Part shown: positions 25,812 through 37,803 of the stretch, in pieces | Layout: each line of letters opens with the position of its first letter | Numbering within the stretch: position 1 is the first letter of the stretch | Assembly: GCA_021397835.1 (NCBI GenBank) | Contig: JAJFZO010000049.1 | Span: 1,121,001-1,185,000 of the forward strand | Source of the DNA: Moringa oleifera | Taxonomy: Eukaryota; Streptophyta; Magnoliopsida; Brassicales; Moringaceae | Length of the DNA: 64,000 nucleotides | Reading direction: 5' to 3' | Position numbers and translations under genes: made by a program | The notes under the pieces: model-generated | What the model was told of the DNA's origin: nothing | Databases searched by the model: none | What the model saw: the letters and a program-made list of their open reading frames with translations, nothing else

Positions 25812-26968
25812 CTTTTACCCTTTGATAAATTATTTTATTTATTAATTTTAAAATAAATAATATATTTTTTAGAAATTATTTGCATATATATATTATTAAA
25901 TAAATAATTATATTTGATTAAACAAATAAAATTTTAAAAAATTATTGTGTCACTATGAAAATAAGTGCCTTTCATCTAAATCAATATCTTACCCACTTAT
26001 TAATCAAGTGAGTTTCTCAAATTCATTATTTAAATAAGTATAATAATATACTTAAATTTATATCTATTATATAATTTTTATGATGAGATTTATTATGACA
26101 AAAGGTTAAAATATTTTTAATTTGCTTTGATGTTGTTTCATTTAATCATCACAAGAATTTTATAACATTATTCCTCAAAAAATTTCTTGCTGAAGATTAT
26201 AACATATACACAAATATATTACATTCGAATTATACTTTTTATTGATATAAGTTTTATTTATATAAATATTTTAATAATAAAAAATAAATATTAATTAACT
26301 TAATCACGTTGATTAAAATAAAACTTGTTAGTGATTTAATTGGATCGATCAAAACATGATCTGTTTATTGATTTTGATGGACTGACTCAAATATTTTTTA
26401 TTTATTGATTTGAGGATATTAGTCCAATATATATATATATAATTGAATTATAGTCTTTTTTTAATTTTAATAAGTTAGCTCAAATATGACTTGATTGTAA
26501 CTTAATTGTTAATTATAATGAGTCAATTTATTGATTGATCTACTTCAAAATTTAAGTCAATTTTTCAAGTAAGTGACTCTTATATTTGGCTCTCATTAAG
26601 GTAAAACCCGATGAATCTGACCATAAACGCATGAACTCGTGGGTTATGACGATGAGATTGATTCATTTGTCTTGCTGAATTAACTCAAATGATTGATTCA
26701 TCCAACAATCCAATTCAAAATTCAAAATTTATAGTCATAATCCGATCCAATTATTAGATGGACTGAGTTAAAATTCGCCATGAATTTAACCACTAAATGG
26801 ACCGATCTGCAGATTACAGGTTACCAAGAAAAACATTAAAATGCTAGCCTTCAACAAATTTCTTAGATTCTACAACCTTTGTAATTTAGCCAAAAAGAAG
26901 AAGAAGAAGAAGAAATATTTGTTCGGTTTAAAACTGCCATGCCTAACCAGGTAAAGAGAAAACAAATT

Positions 26969-29073
26969 CTACATTGCATCCATTTGTTGTCCTGCTCCCC
27001 ATTGTCTCATCCGCTCTGATGCCTGTTCAACCTGTTTCAGTTCAGATCCTAACCATAGTTAACTGAAACTATGATGAAGACAAAAATCTGAAACTCAATT
27101 TCGTATAATTTCTTAAAAATCTGTGAATAGTAATGATAATATACCTCATCGTTCCAGTTGGTTTTGTATACGATGTAGAGGAGGATCAACGTCTGCAGAA
27201 AAGTCCCACAGATCATGCCAATCCAGATGCCCTACACCAGCATCGCCGCCATTAGTAATTTTAACAAACAGATTGCGGGTGCAGAGATTGGTAAGCATGG
27301 CGTGGATGATGTTCAATTGTGATGATTTACCTGAACTCTTAAATTGGTTCTGTAACCCAGAAGAAACCCTAGAGGTAATCCGATGATGTAATAGCAAAAC
27401 AAGTTGATGTAAGCTACCAGGGCTTGCCAGCCTCCTCCGACGGCAACACCTAGCATGGCAGAAAGGTTAGAGACATGGTTATGGGTTGTTAGGGTTCTTG
27501 GTGTGTATTTGGGGTGTCACCTGATATGACAGGCTGAATGCTGTTTAGTAACATGGTTATGCCGAGAAGGTAAGCCAACTCGGCGACGGCTTTTTGCATA
27601 TCTTTACTTTCGGTGAAGATGACGGCGAAATGGTTCTTTGTTGCTAAGATAACAGCGGCACATAAGATTCCAATCATGACAGACTCGATGACTGTGACGA
27701 TGACCGAGTATTTTGCTGCTCTTGGGTGTGCTGATCCAAGCTCGTTGGAGACCCTAACGCTGAAAACCACCGACATGAACATCCATCAACGGTCAACCCG
27801 TGAAGAATTTACAGAAGGGGGAAATGAGAATGATTTTGATTCTACCTTATGGCTGCATTGATCCCGATAAACACCATGCCTTCCCAGCCATTGATGTTCA
27901 TGCTGAGAAGGTGAAAGTAAATGAAAAGTACTGAGAAATCTGAAATATCTGCAGCAAAGATGAGCATTCAAGGGAATTATATATGACGTTATTACCAGAT
28001 GGAAAGAGACCCGACGGCGATAATGGGATCTTCAAGGTGTCCGGTGAGAACAATTATGGTCATGAAATACCAGATCTCAAGGCAAAGCATCACAGCTGAA
28101 GCTATGGAGAGCCTGACGAAGCCCCAGATATCCTTAAAGGCCAACCAGGACAGTCCTCTCCATCCGTCTTTGCACCAGCCAACCACGTAGACAACCTGAG
28201 CCAAAGCAATCGTCCATGCTGATATGTTATAGGCGGCCGCAGCTCCGGTCAAGCCCCACTTGAAGACGTTGATGAACAGTTGAAGTAGCCCCACATGTGC
28301 AAGCAGAGCTACTAAGCCAATCCAGGCCAGAACTCCGACTTTGCTTTGTGCCTGCAAGAACTTCTGGGTAGGGAAATTGATGGCTAACGAGAACATTTGA
28401 GGGATAACTTGCACGGTGAATTTTCCGGCAAGATCTGCAATGTCAGGCTCTTGTCCGAGGAGTTTTAAAATCGGTGTGGCATATATGTAAAGGGGTAAGA
28501 GGACAATGCAGGCCCCTAAAAGGATTATCCATGAGCGTTGCATGTATACACCGAGTAGTTCTATTTGCCCTGCTCCAAATGCCTGTCCACAAAGCGTCTC
28601 CAAGGCACTTCCCATGCCGAGCTGCAAGAATTTATGGGTGACTTAGTTTTGTTTTTTTAATTACAGGGATTGTTCATGAAAAAAGAACATAAGCTTACAA
28701 CGAGAAAATACATGAAGAAACGACATTGACGGAAGCTTACCAGGAAGCCAAAGGAGAAGTTTGCGACGACGGAGAGAGCCACAGCGACTGCAGAGAGCTC
28801 GATATCTCCGACATGGCCAACGAATATATTGGTAAACGAATTAACTCCATAGTTGCAGAGAATGTTGAAAGCAATGGGGCCTGCAATGGCCCATAACCTC
28901 ACCGATTCAACGTAACATATATTTTTCGCATCATTGAAGTTCTGTACCAGAGGATAGTCGCCTGCCTCGTTTTCGCCAACTATTGCAGAGGGGGCATGGT
29001 GGAGATCCGCAGTTCCCTCAGTCGACAAGGCGACAGAGCCACCGGTTAACGGTGATGTGCTCCGTGAGCTCAC
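26969..29073 (-). CDS. MATE (DTX) efflux transporter, DTX33-35 type; start codon missing
   Basis: Multidrug and toxic compound extrusion carrier, likely a proton-coupled exporter of secondary metabolites at the tonoplast or plasma membrane. Seven exons: 29073-28741, 28621-27996, 27902-27846, 27759-27521, 27449-27331, 27231-27145 and 27031-26969, all GT-AG and in phase, giving about 507 residues, normal for the family. Diagnostic stretches are [66 protein letters not shown] and [16 protein letters not shown]; twelve membrane segments are expected. The oddity is the 5' end: the frame begins with a GTG at 29073 and stays open upstream to a TAG with no ATG at all. The sequence there reads ATG-TGA immediately before the frame. 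Either two bases were inserted at the start codon, or the true first exon was missed. The rest is intact. Confidence 0.88.
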
Positions 29074-30827
29074 ATATTGCCTAGGCGATGATTCAGCAGA
29101 GGACGACGAGCCCCTCTCCGCTGCTTCATGCGCCTCGTTTTCTGTATCCTTCGCAATTTTCGCTAGCCTTACAGTGAACCCTTTTAATCTTTTCTACTTC
29201 CAAGCTTGGATCGAATGAACAGGATACAATCAAAATGATGAGCCCTTCTCTTCTTCTCTCTCACGCTCTCTTTTTGTTTTCTATTTTTTGGTGTAGAGTA
29301 TTTATATGGGTTTTATCTGCCAATGCTCATTGCAAGCTATAAACCAGGGTATCCATTGAAACAAATCAGCTTTGCAGATAGAAAGAGAGAGACAGAGAAG
29401 GAGTTGACTGAGTCTTTTAAGCAAAAAAGCCTGAAGAAAGAAAGAAAAAGACTGTAGAAGTTAGTTTTTCAGGTGTCTTCGGGATTCAACAGATGTAACT
29501 TTGGGACTCAAACCGGCGAAACTACATACGTCCATCATTGAGGTTCCTACAACGTTGGTCAAAGACAATTTACACCATCAGCTTCCGTGTAATTATGGTT
29601 TTTTGTCTTGTGGGTCTGCAGGTTGTCACAGATGGGCTATCTCGCTTGCCACCCACAGGCCACAACGCATTGGATTTGGATGGATTGATTCATGAATTGT
29701 TCCGGTCCTCAATCGAAGGCCCAGCCTCCTCTTTACCGATAAAAGTTCTGTTATTAGGATTTCAGATTTCTTGATCTTGATTTTAATGGTCAAGCCTTTC
29801 AGCATCATATTTCAGAAGAAAACCTTACTCGGTTTGCAGAACTTGGGTGATTCAAGATGTTCATTTGATATGATCAGTTGGTCTTTTAAGTATTGTTTAA
29901 ACGAAAATTTGGGAATGAAGTTGATGCATAGAATCAGAGGCAAAGGAAACAGCCAACAGTTTTAAAGAGTCAGATTTTTTATTGATCTGAATTATATTAA
30001 ACTTTAAACACAAATTAAAAGACTATTATTTTTATATTAATATGATGAATTATAAAAGTTCAACATAAATTTAGATTAACAGAAAATCTTTATTCAATTC
30101 TCTTAAGATTCATGGCCTGGGCCCAACAGTAGCTCCTAGAGAGAATAATCTCTGTTTCAAGAAGAATAATATGGTTCCCATATGGAGAAACCATTAGTGT
30201 GCCGAGTCTCTGTGCTTCTTTGGACAAAAAGAATGATACCCTCTTCATCTTTTTCTGCAATAAAGTGTTGAAAAGATCAAAAGAAAACAGAGCAGCTCCA
30301 TAACCCCACAACAGGCTAAAGGGAGTCATTATTTTATGAGAGTGGAGATGCTCCTATGCATGCTTTCATTGGAGAAAAGAAGAGCAGGCATATCCCTCTG
30401 TATCTAACTTTGCAGGAATGTCAAAATCGTCATAATGAACTGTGACCCCAACACACAACCCCACCTGGGAATAAATAATCCATAGCAGTACCAAAGTTGA
30501 ATATTTGTAGACACACTAATCAATGAACTGCTCACCAAAATTGAATCTGAGGGTTTTGAATTCTTCCAGGATGCTGTGGGGCAATGTTGATGGGTGAGTC
30601 CAGAGATCTTTGTGTCATGTTAGTGAAGAAATTTAAGAATTCTGCTAAACAGTTGAACACAAGAAACAGAGGACACTTCTTGAACAGAAGAACTTTCTGT
30701 ACATCTAGGAGGAGAATCTACAATGGATCTCTACTGGTGTATGCTTGACAAGGAAAACAATGAAGCTTTGTGTCAAAATTAGCCTTGATCAGTAATCATC
30801 AGCATTGTCAATCAATCGTTAATGTTC
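29074..30827. other. Intergenic region: MATE upstream side and RLK 3' side
   Basis: The part near 29080-29300 is probably the MATE 5' leader and promoter (purine-rich, with a CT-rich tract). The rest, up to the lectin-kinase stop at 30828, shows only short open frames with no recognisable product. A 79-codon frame at 30090-30329 (minus) has no features of a known family. Confidence 0.5.
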
Positions 30828-33530
30828 TTAATCATCAAGAAAGGAGGCTTTACTGACAGATGAACGTGAACCAGCACTGGATAATCCGATGTTATAATCA
30901 GAACAGCCCCCACCACCACCATTGGATGCTATAGTGCCAGATTCCATCTTAATTCCCTGATAAGAATCCCCAGAAACCAGTGCTTGAATTAGTTTTGGTG
31001 GTGGAGGAATGGCTACTTCTACTACTCCTTCTAACATCTTGATCACCATACCCATTGTAGGCCTCATTTCCTCGTTATCTTGAATGCACCAAATCGCCAC
31101 CATTGCCAGGCGCTCTGCCTCCTCAATCTTGTATGCACTGTTAAGTCTAGTGTCAACAATGGCAGCAACATTTCTGTTGATGACTTGACGGGCTGCCCAC
31201 GGAGGGAAAAACCACTTCTCTCCATACCCTCCACCACCACCACTACAATTGGCATTTCCTGCAGATGGTGGTGCCTCCACATTTCTGCGGCCACCAATTA
31301 ACTCCAACAATGTCATACCATAGCTATAAACATCAGCTTTTGTGGTAATTGCCAAACCAGATATCCATTCAGGGGCAACATAGCCCCAGGTACCTCTCAT
31401 GGTTGCTAAAACTCGACTGAAGTCTCTACCTACTAGCTTTGCCAATCCAAAATCTGATACCTTTGCTGTGTAGTCAATATCTAAAAGAATGTTTTCAGGC
31501 TTGATGTCGCAATGGATAATACAATCTCTACATTCCTCGTGTAGATAGGCTATGCCTTTTGCAGTGCCAATAGCTATTCGGAATCTAACATCCCAGCTCA
31601 AGTTAGGACCATCTTGGCATAAATATGCACTCAAAGGACCATTTGGCATGTAATCATAGACCAAAAGCCGATGAGAATTCTCTGAGCAGAAGCCTCTAAG
31701 TCTCACAAGATTGACATGTTGAATATTTCCAATTGTGCATACCTCTGCCCTGAACTCCTTCTCTCCACTGCCTGGCCTCTCCAGGCGTTTTACAGCAACC
31801 AGAGTGGAATCCAAAAGCTCCCCTCGGAAGACAGCCCCAAATCCACCATGCCCAAGTTTCTCTGAGAAACCCCTTGTAGCTGCTTGGAGTTCTTTATAAG
31901 AGAATACCTTCATGTTTGACACCGGAAAAACACCATCTTCTTCCACGCACTTCCTTTTCTTTCTTAAAATGAATAACACCAGCACGATTAACCCCAGAAC
32001 TGCAATCGTCCCAACAATACTCCCAACAAATACAATAACTTTTGACACATTCCTCTTTGCAGATCCTTCTCTTGGCACCCTAATGTATAACGCATCTGGA
32101 TAAGTGGTGTCAAAGCTCGAATTCCTCAAATTCAATAGGGACCCATGGAAGTTCTTGCATAGATTAGTCCTTCCATCATAGGACAACCCAACACAGGAAC
32201 AGTTTCTCAAACAAGACCTCTCACAAGAACTCCAACTTCCATGGGACGACACGATAGTGGCTCCATCAAACTTTACCACGTCAACCTTCACAAATTCGTC
32301 TCTCTCTTCGCACGAATCGCCGCTCTCACGACCGCAACCCCCGGTGTAATCCCCAGACTTCCAAGCGTCCTCATCTTGGGGCCTAAATCCATTGAGACAC
32401 GCACAAGGCTTCAATAACGAGCTAACGCAAAACCCGGAAACACCGCACAAACCGTAAACACTGCACGGCTCTTCTGGCTGCGACCAGAACTTGTTCCAAT
32501 TCTCTATCTGGGACGACCAAGTGTATTGCTTGAGTTGCCCGTCCACATCAACTTGAAACCTCGTCAAGGGTGGCTTCAGACCATTATCAAGAGAAGTCTC
32601 TGTGTACCAAAATGTCGCCGTTGGGGTGTAGGGGTCTACGAAATGGAACTTGTATATGTAACGGATTGTCATCTGTGGCACACCTGCGAAAGCATTACCG
32701 GTCCAGTTCCCGGTGGACCAGTAGACATTGGTGTCATTGTACACGAGCTGGAATTCGTTGTACCCTTGCGGGTTTAGGCGCAGAGAGTACAACCCCGGCG
32801 ACGGGTCAAACAAATTCCGCCAAGAAGTCAAGAGTTTCTGGCTGGTGACATTCATTCCCGGGAGCCACGTGTCAGTCGGGTGATCGAAGCTCTGCCAAAC
32901 CGGTGGATCATCCGGTGACGACAGCAGAACCAGATTTCCGGTCTCTAAAAGACGAATTTCTGTGGCTTTCTCCATGTTCGTGGTTTGCCAAAGTATTGCG
33001 TTTTGCGATTCCTTCACCGCTAATTGACCGGTTTCGGTGATCTCCAGAGAAGATAGCGTCAGATTCTTTATGGGCTTTTCGCGATTCGCGAGCCAAACGT
33101 ACGTCGGGGTAGGGATTGAAGCGTACCAGATTCCTAAGTACCAGTTGGATTCGCCACTAGGATTGATTCTATTGAAGAAACCCAGCTCGAAGGTGCGGTT
33201 CTCGCTAAGGATTGTGCTGTTTCTGCTGATTACAACGTTGCTAGTCTCCAGTTTCTTGCCTCTACAATGCAAGCTCCCGTGGCTGGAATCCATATGGAGC
33301 GAATTATTGTTTCTGCAAATGAGGAATCCGCAACAGGGGTCTGGTTCTGCATTGTGGATGTTATTTCCAGTGGCGGTTTGGGAATTTGGGGTGAGTTCCC
33401 TTGCTTCAGATTCAGCGACAAAAGCAGCACTTGCGGTCCCTGGAAGCAGCAGAAGCAAACGAAGTATAAGAAACATGAAGACGAAGATGGGCAGTGCTGG
33501 TAGACTTCCCTTCCGTTTCTTATTGAGCAT
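30828..33530 (-). CDS. RLK4: G-type lectin S-domain receptor-like Ser/Thr kinase, RLK4/SD2 type, intronless
   Basis: Plasma-membrane receptor kinase of 900 residues in one exon. I start at the first in-frame ATG, 33530 (MLNKKRKGSL), because the open frame further upstream begins without ATG. A hydrophobic signal peptide lies at about 13-36. The bulb-type lectin domain is at about 100-225 (FELGFF, WYLGIWYASIPTPTYVWLAN), the S-locus glycoprotein region at about 255-365 (CSVYGLCGVSGFC), and a PAN/apple domain at about 400-485. One membrane span sits at about 496-522, followed by RKKRK. The kinase domain runs from about 552: GHGGFGAVFRG, VAVKRL, IIHCDIKPENILLD, DFGLAKL, APEW. The catalytic Asp is preceded by Cys, so it is a non-RD kinase but otherwise complete. 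Arabidopsis RLK4 (At4g00340) also sits next to RHB1A, as I recall. Confidence 0.95.
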   Translation of the reverse strand: MLNKKRKGSLPALPIFVFMFLILRLLLLLPGTASAAFVAESEARELTPNSQTATGNNIHNAEPDPCCGFLICRNNNSLHMDSSHGSLHCRGKKLETSNVVISRNSTILSENRTFELGFFNRINPSGESNWYLGIWYASIPTPTYVWLANREKPIKNLTLSSLEITETGQLAVKESQNAILWQTTNMEKATEIRLLETGNLVLLSSPDDPPVWQSFDHPTDTWLPGMNVTSQKLLTSWRNLFDPSPGLYSLRLNPQGYNEFQLVYNDTNVYWSTGNWTGNAFAGVPQMTIRYIYKFHFVDPYTPTATFWYTETSLDNGLKPPLTRFQVDVDGQLKQYTWSSQIENWNKFWSQPEEPCSVYGLCGVSGFCVSSLLKPCACLNGFRPQDEDAWKSGDYTGGCGRESGDSCEERDEFVKVDVVKFDGATIVSSHGSWSSCERSCLRNCSCVGLSYDGRTNLCKNFHGSLLNLRNSSFDTTYPDALYIRVPREGSAKRNVSKVIVFVGSIVGTIAVLGLIVLVLFILRKKRKCVEEDGVFPVSNMKVFSYKELQAATRGFSEKLGHGGFGAVFRGELLDSTLVAVKRLERPGSGEKEFRAEVCTIGNIQHVNLVRLRGFCSENSHRLLVYDYMPNGPLSAYLCQDGPNLSWDVRFRIAIGTAKGIAYLHEECRDCIIHCDIKPENILLDIDYTAKVSDFGLAKLVGRDFSRVLATMRGTWGYVAPEWISGLAITTKADVYSYGMTLLELIGGRRNVEAPPSAGNANCSGGGGGYGEKWFFPPWAARQVINRNVAAIVDTRLNSAYKIEEAERLAMVAIWCIQDNEEMRPTMGMVIKMLEGVVEVAIPPPPKLIQALVSGDSYQGIKMESGTIASNGGGGGCSDYNIGLSSAGSRSSVSKASFLDD

Positions 33531-36059
33531 TGTTGTTGTTGTTTGGTTTGCAAGAAAGTTGTTCACTTGCGAAGTGATATGGACGGGTCGATGAAGCTCC
33601 CTGCCCCTGATTCCAGTTAGAAAGAGAGTGGAATTTGTAGATATCTGCAAAAGCTGCCATTCACGGACAGAAAGGAAAAAAGGCCACCAACTTCTCGGGA
33701 CTATTAAGCATCTAATTACGAAACTAACCTTCCATTATATTAAGCGTCAAAATTTTGGCCATGATATTAAAGCCCAACCAAGATGAGAGAACTTAGATCA
33801 GAGATTAGGAAATGTAAATAATTGCGATTTGAATAAACAGTAGACATCCAGGACTGATTAGAAATTTAAATCAAGAAAGCAAGGATATTTTGGTAAAAGT
33901 GAACACTGAGGAAAAAAGTCTGCACACAAAATAATTCAGGTGGCAGACAAATGTGCTGCAGAAGTCCACCTACAGAGTTTCCTGTTTTAAATTCACCAAT
34001 CAGGACTACATAATGAAAATGGAAAAAGTAAAGCCCAAATTAATTTTTGAATAAGAGGAAGAGTTTTATAAACTCTATAGACAGCAAAACACAGGCATAG
34101 GTATCCTTCCGTTTTTATTAATTTACTTTCGTGGACTAAGTTGAGATCAGAGAATTTGGGTGAAGGAAGATAGAAGGAAAGGTTAGATCAGAAATTTCTA
34201 GGACCGCAAACATTGAGAGATTGTGTCAATTCCCAGAAAGATAATTGACTCAGGATTCTAAATTTTTCAAAGCTGCTCTTCTCTTTCTTTTGACTTTTGG
34301 GCCTTACTTCGAGCAACCCAACAAAGTCTTTTGAGAGTTTTATTCAAGCAGTGGCTATTATTGACAAAAGTTAGACATCCCATGGATGCAAGCCACGCCG
34401 AGGACTTGGCATTATAAATGGCTGAAAATGATTTGGATTGGTTTGACTCGCTGCCCTTTCTTCCGAACTTCCAGTATCAAGCTAGGCAAGTTTTTATGTG
34501 ATAAACTTTCCTGCTTGAATACATTAAATGAATTGCTTTGGCTTTGCATTAGTGAAGGAGAAAAGGACAGAAAGTGTTCCCTTGTGTCGGTTTCTTATGA
34601 GCCATCACCACTGATTTCTGCAAACCAGTTTCCTTACAAATTAGCTTTCTCAGCTCATGTAACTTGGTTCCACAAGTGTCTTTGTCTTGGATCCCAAAGT
34701 GTACAATTCCATACACATGCACAGTCCTTATTTTCAACTTATTTGTCTAACTCTGACTGTGGGACTAACAATGGGTTTGACAGTTCATAAAAACTTGATT
34801 TTCTATGCTAAAAATTCCTTAGGTCTTTGGCTAAACCACAGGCATTTAGGAGGCAGTTAAGAGATCCTTCATCTTCAAGAGGGTTAAAAGACACTTGGAA
34901 AATTATTTTCCACTTCGAATGGTTTAACCTAAGATGAGGCTGCCTTTCTCTTAATCTCAATCATCAACTCTATGGCATTAGGTCTAGCAGTTGTTAGAAG
35001 TTAGGCATTGAATTGACATTAATCCTAATTAAAGAGGAAAAGGTCAAGGTAACAACTATATTGAAAAAAGAGGAAGCGACCACTAATTCTATCATGACTT
35101 ACCTCCAAGATTCTCATATAGAATTCAGTTTCTTGATCTTCTAGTGCAGCACCAAAACTCTTAAAGTCTTGACAGATACCAGCTCCTGGCCACAAAGCTG
35201 GAAAAGAAGACTGCTACGAGCTACAGAAGGAATAGTAAGAGGGATGGCAGGAAAGAAGACGGATGATCATTACACGTCTGTGTTAGAGGTGACTACTGAA
35301 AACTCATCTCACAAACGGGAAAGATTACTCGGAAGTGATCAGGTAAGCTCTTACAAGCTGAATAAAATTGAGAAAGTGACATGCAACATAATCACATTTC
35401 ACTTAAACTCCTTGTACCTTTTCCATTGTCCACTCTGTTCTTTGCATACATTGATCATTCCCCATTCCCCAATCCATCCAAAAAGTGAAACAAATGTGAT
35501 ATAAATAATGGTGCAAAAAACTAATATATGCAGCATACAACATACAAGTAATTTCATTTTTCCTCTTTTCTTTTGGAAGGGAAAAAAAAGAAAGAAAGAA
35601 AACAGAATCTGTACACGGGAAACATAGCTTATCAACAGAACATGGAAGACAAAACTGACCATCACTTGTATATGACAAAGTGAACGTTGATTGCATTCAA
35701 CTCCTTAAAACAACTATGCAGCCCACCTTCGACTCAGCCTACAGAGCCATCCAAGAAGCGAAGTTCAACATTTGACCAATGAAGAGGAGAATTGAACAAA
35801 CAGCAGGCTGTTGTTATGTTGTATCAAACGGTTCCTTTAATTTTTGATATCATGTTGGATTAGCCCAGCAAAACAATGATATATTTTGAATAACCCTTCA
35901 GAATAACTACAATCAAAGCAAACTTTGACTTTGTGGGCACCATCTGCTCAACAGCGACAAAACAAAAAAGCAGAGATTTACACCTGCAGCCTACCGGATT
36001 GGCAAGCTTTCATTTCAAACAGCAACGAACTTCCATCTTGAACAAGTATCGAGAAGGTA
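33531..36059. other. Intergenic region upstream of the lectin kinase
   Basis: Contains the RLK 5' leader near 33531-33700 and, at the far end, the RHB1A 3' UTR. No family is recognisable. A 134-codon frame at 34386-34790 (+) shows no domain. A stretch at about 35130-35343 (+) ends in a good donor site (gatcag|gtaagc) with an open frame before it, and could be an exon of an unannotated transcript, but no partner exon is evident. Confidence 0.45.
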
Positions 36060-37803
36060 TTAATTGAATGCACGATCAAATAGCATTTCCTGTGACATTA
36101 AAGAAGTAGAACATTTAGAACTCAGCCATCTCAGAACTCCCTTCTAATAGTTTTTCCACTTTCAGATAAATGACTGGTAAAACAATGCAGTAAGCGTGAA
36201 ATAGAGCAAATTCAAGCTTCCCGATAGAAAAGATACCATAAGCCCAACCATATGGCATGTACTAGATCCTCGATTATCTATCTATTTGCTGCACCTACAA
36301 TTACTTTCAAGAAGCAAACCTGATCACATATGGGGCAGCTGTCACTTCTTTCCATCCATTCCAAAATGCAAGAGAGGTGAAAATGATGATCGCACTTTGT
36401 CATAAGTTTTGGATTCTCTATGTCATACTCTGCATGTAGAAGCACAGAATTTTAGATCATCAATTATAAGTTGTAAAAAAAACTTTCTTCCCCCAATTTA
36501 CTTTCATTAAACAGCAAACATGATAGAAATCATATAAGAGGTAATTGGGAAAGAAAAGCCCCCGACACTGACAATACTGCACCTTCAAGACAAATGGGAC
36601 AAGCATCCTCTTCTTCTGCTACTGATGAATTTGGTTCGTTTGATTTTGAAATTATTGATTTCTTTGGTGAAAGAAGCAAAGAACTGGCTAGAGTTTTACA
36701 GTCAGACTCCTCAAGATCTTGACAAGTAGTTAGTGTTTCAAAACTACTGCCACTTATTCTTTCTCTGGCTGACTCAGAATCCGTTGATTGCGGACGTCCC
36801 AAAAGAATATCATACGGTAAAGGTGCAGGAGGTGCACGAAATGTGTCTGGTATTGATGCTTCCAGGTCTGGATCAACTAGAAGTCCTGCAGTGAGTGCTG
36901 ATTCTGCACTGTTGTGAGATGTTAATGAATCATGCTCTGCCAAAGCTGGTGGGCACTGCAGGAAGGAATCCTTATAATTTAAGGAATAATATTTCATCAC
37001 AAAATCATTCTCATGAACCTTTTTTTCCCATGGGAAAAGAGTTCTACCTAGAGAAGTTCTGATAATGGTTACTCAGTTTGGCCACAGAATAAATTTAGCA
37101 TGTTATAGAGTTAATTTGTAACTCCATCTCATATGTAAAATTAATATTTGGGGCAGCATTCCTATGTTTTCCTACTTGCAAAGAACAGAGTTTAACCCAC
37201 ACATCAATCAATCAGTCAACACAAACAGTTCTTAAATACTTCATGGCAAGCACATCAAATATGAAGCTAAACAACAGGAAGTCCCTTGGCTTCCTCTCTT
37301 CTGATGCTTTTCACCACTATTATATTCTGAAGGGGATATTTTCAATCTTCTCTCTTTAAAGGTTATCACCTTGGGATACAGTGGAAAATAGTTTTTACAT
37401 TACACTCACCAAAAAATGACAGCCACTAACAAATCTGTTTTGAACAAGCTTGTCATTTTAAACTGTTTTAAAGACTAAAAGTTCACACAATCTAGTCAAA
37501 ACCATTCTCACAAACAAAAACCCTTGTTGGATACCCAAGATCTTTATATATATTAAAAAAGTTCACCACTATTCTCAATAAACAACATGCTTCTCCCAAG
37601 AATACACAATAGAAGATTTTGGCAGATAACATTAGCCCACAAATATACAACAAGGCTAGTTTCTCAAGCATGAAAATAAAACATAGTAAATGATATAATG
37701 ATGCCGAGACATTTAATGCAAGATGGAAAATGTTACTGACATAGTAATATACAGGTGTTCCATGTAGATGTGGCTTCCTGGAAGAACAACAGCAACCTCC
37801 CAT
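36060..37803 (-). CDS. RHB1A: RING-H2 E3 ubiquitin ligase, RHB1A type, with N-terminal acylation signal
   Basis: Small membrane-associated ubiquitin ligase of 191 residues. Four exons: 37803-37741, 36955-36583, 36429-36320 and 36089-36060, all in phase. The start MGGCCCSSRKPHLHGTPVYY carries a Gly2 for N-myristoylation and three Cys for palmitoylation, so it should sit on a membrane. The middle has IPDTFRAPPAPLPYDILLGR and SGSSFETL, conserved in the family. The RING-H2 finger begins at about residue 138: CPIC, then TKCDHHFHLSC, ILEWMERSDSCPIC. The last ten codons (EMLFDRAFN and stop) lie in a tiny separate exon after GTGACAG. It lies upstream of the lectin kinase on the same strand. Confidence 0.94.

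Larger units (their letters stand above)
21700..26968. other. Gene-free, extremely AT-rich intergenic block
   Basis: More than 5 kb without a convincing coding region; stops are frequent in all frames. It holds two copies of a fold-back repeat (22797-23300 and 25298-25811). The sequence between them includes less AT-rich stretches around 24560-25130 with recurring gggttaag- and aacccaaccc-like words, which look like decayed transposon ends I cannot classify. A short (GAA)n run lies near 26896-26914. The left 250 bp probably belong to the ARID promoter and the right end to the MATE 3' UTR. Confidence 0.7.

Noticed and set aside
27123..27386. 87-codon plus-strand frame
   Set aside because: Antisense of the MATE C-terminal exons, which are fully explained by in-phase minus-strand splicing.
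32526..33594. Several plus-strand frames of 60-185 codons
   Set aside because: Antisense of the lectin domain of the receptor kinase; no independent features.
33531..33650. 40 extra N-terminal codons on the receptor kinase
   Set aside because: The frame is open, but begins without an ATG; the first in-frame ATG at 33530 precedes a proper signal peptide.
34386..34790. 134-codon plus-strand frame
   Set aside because: No recognisable domain, no splice context and ordinary intergenic composition; length alone is weak evidence.
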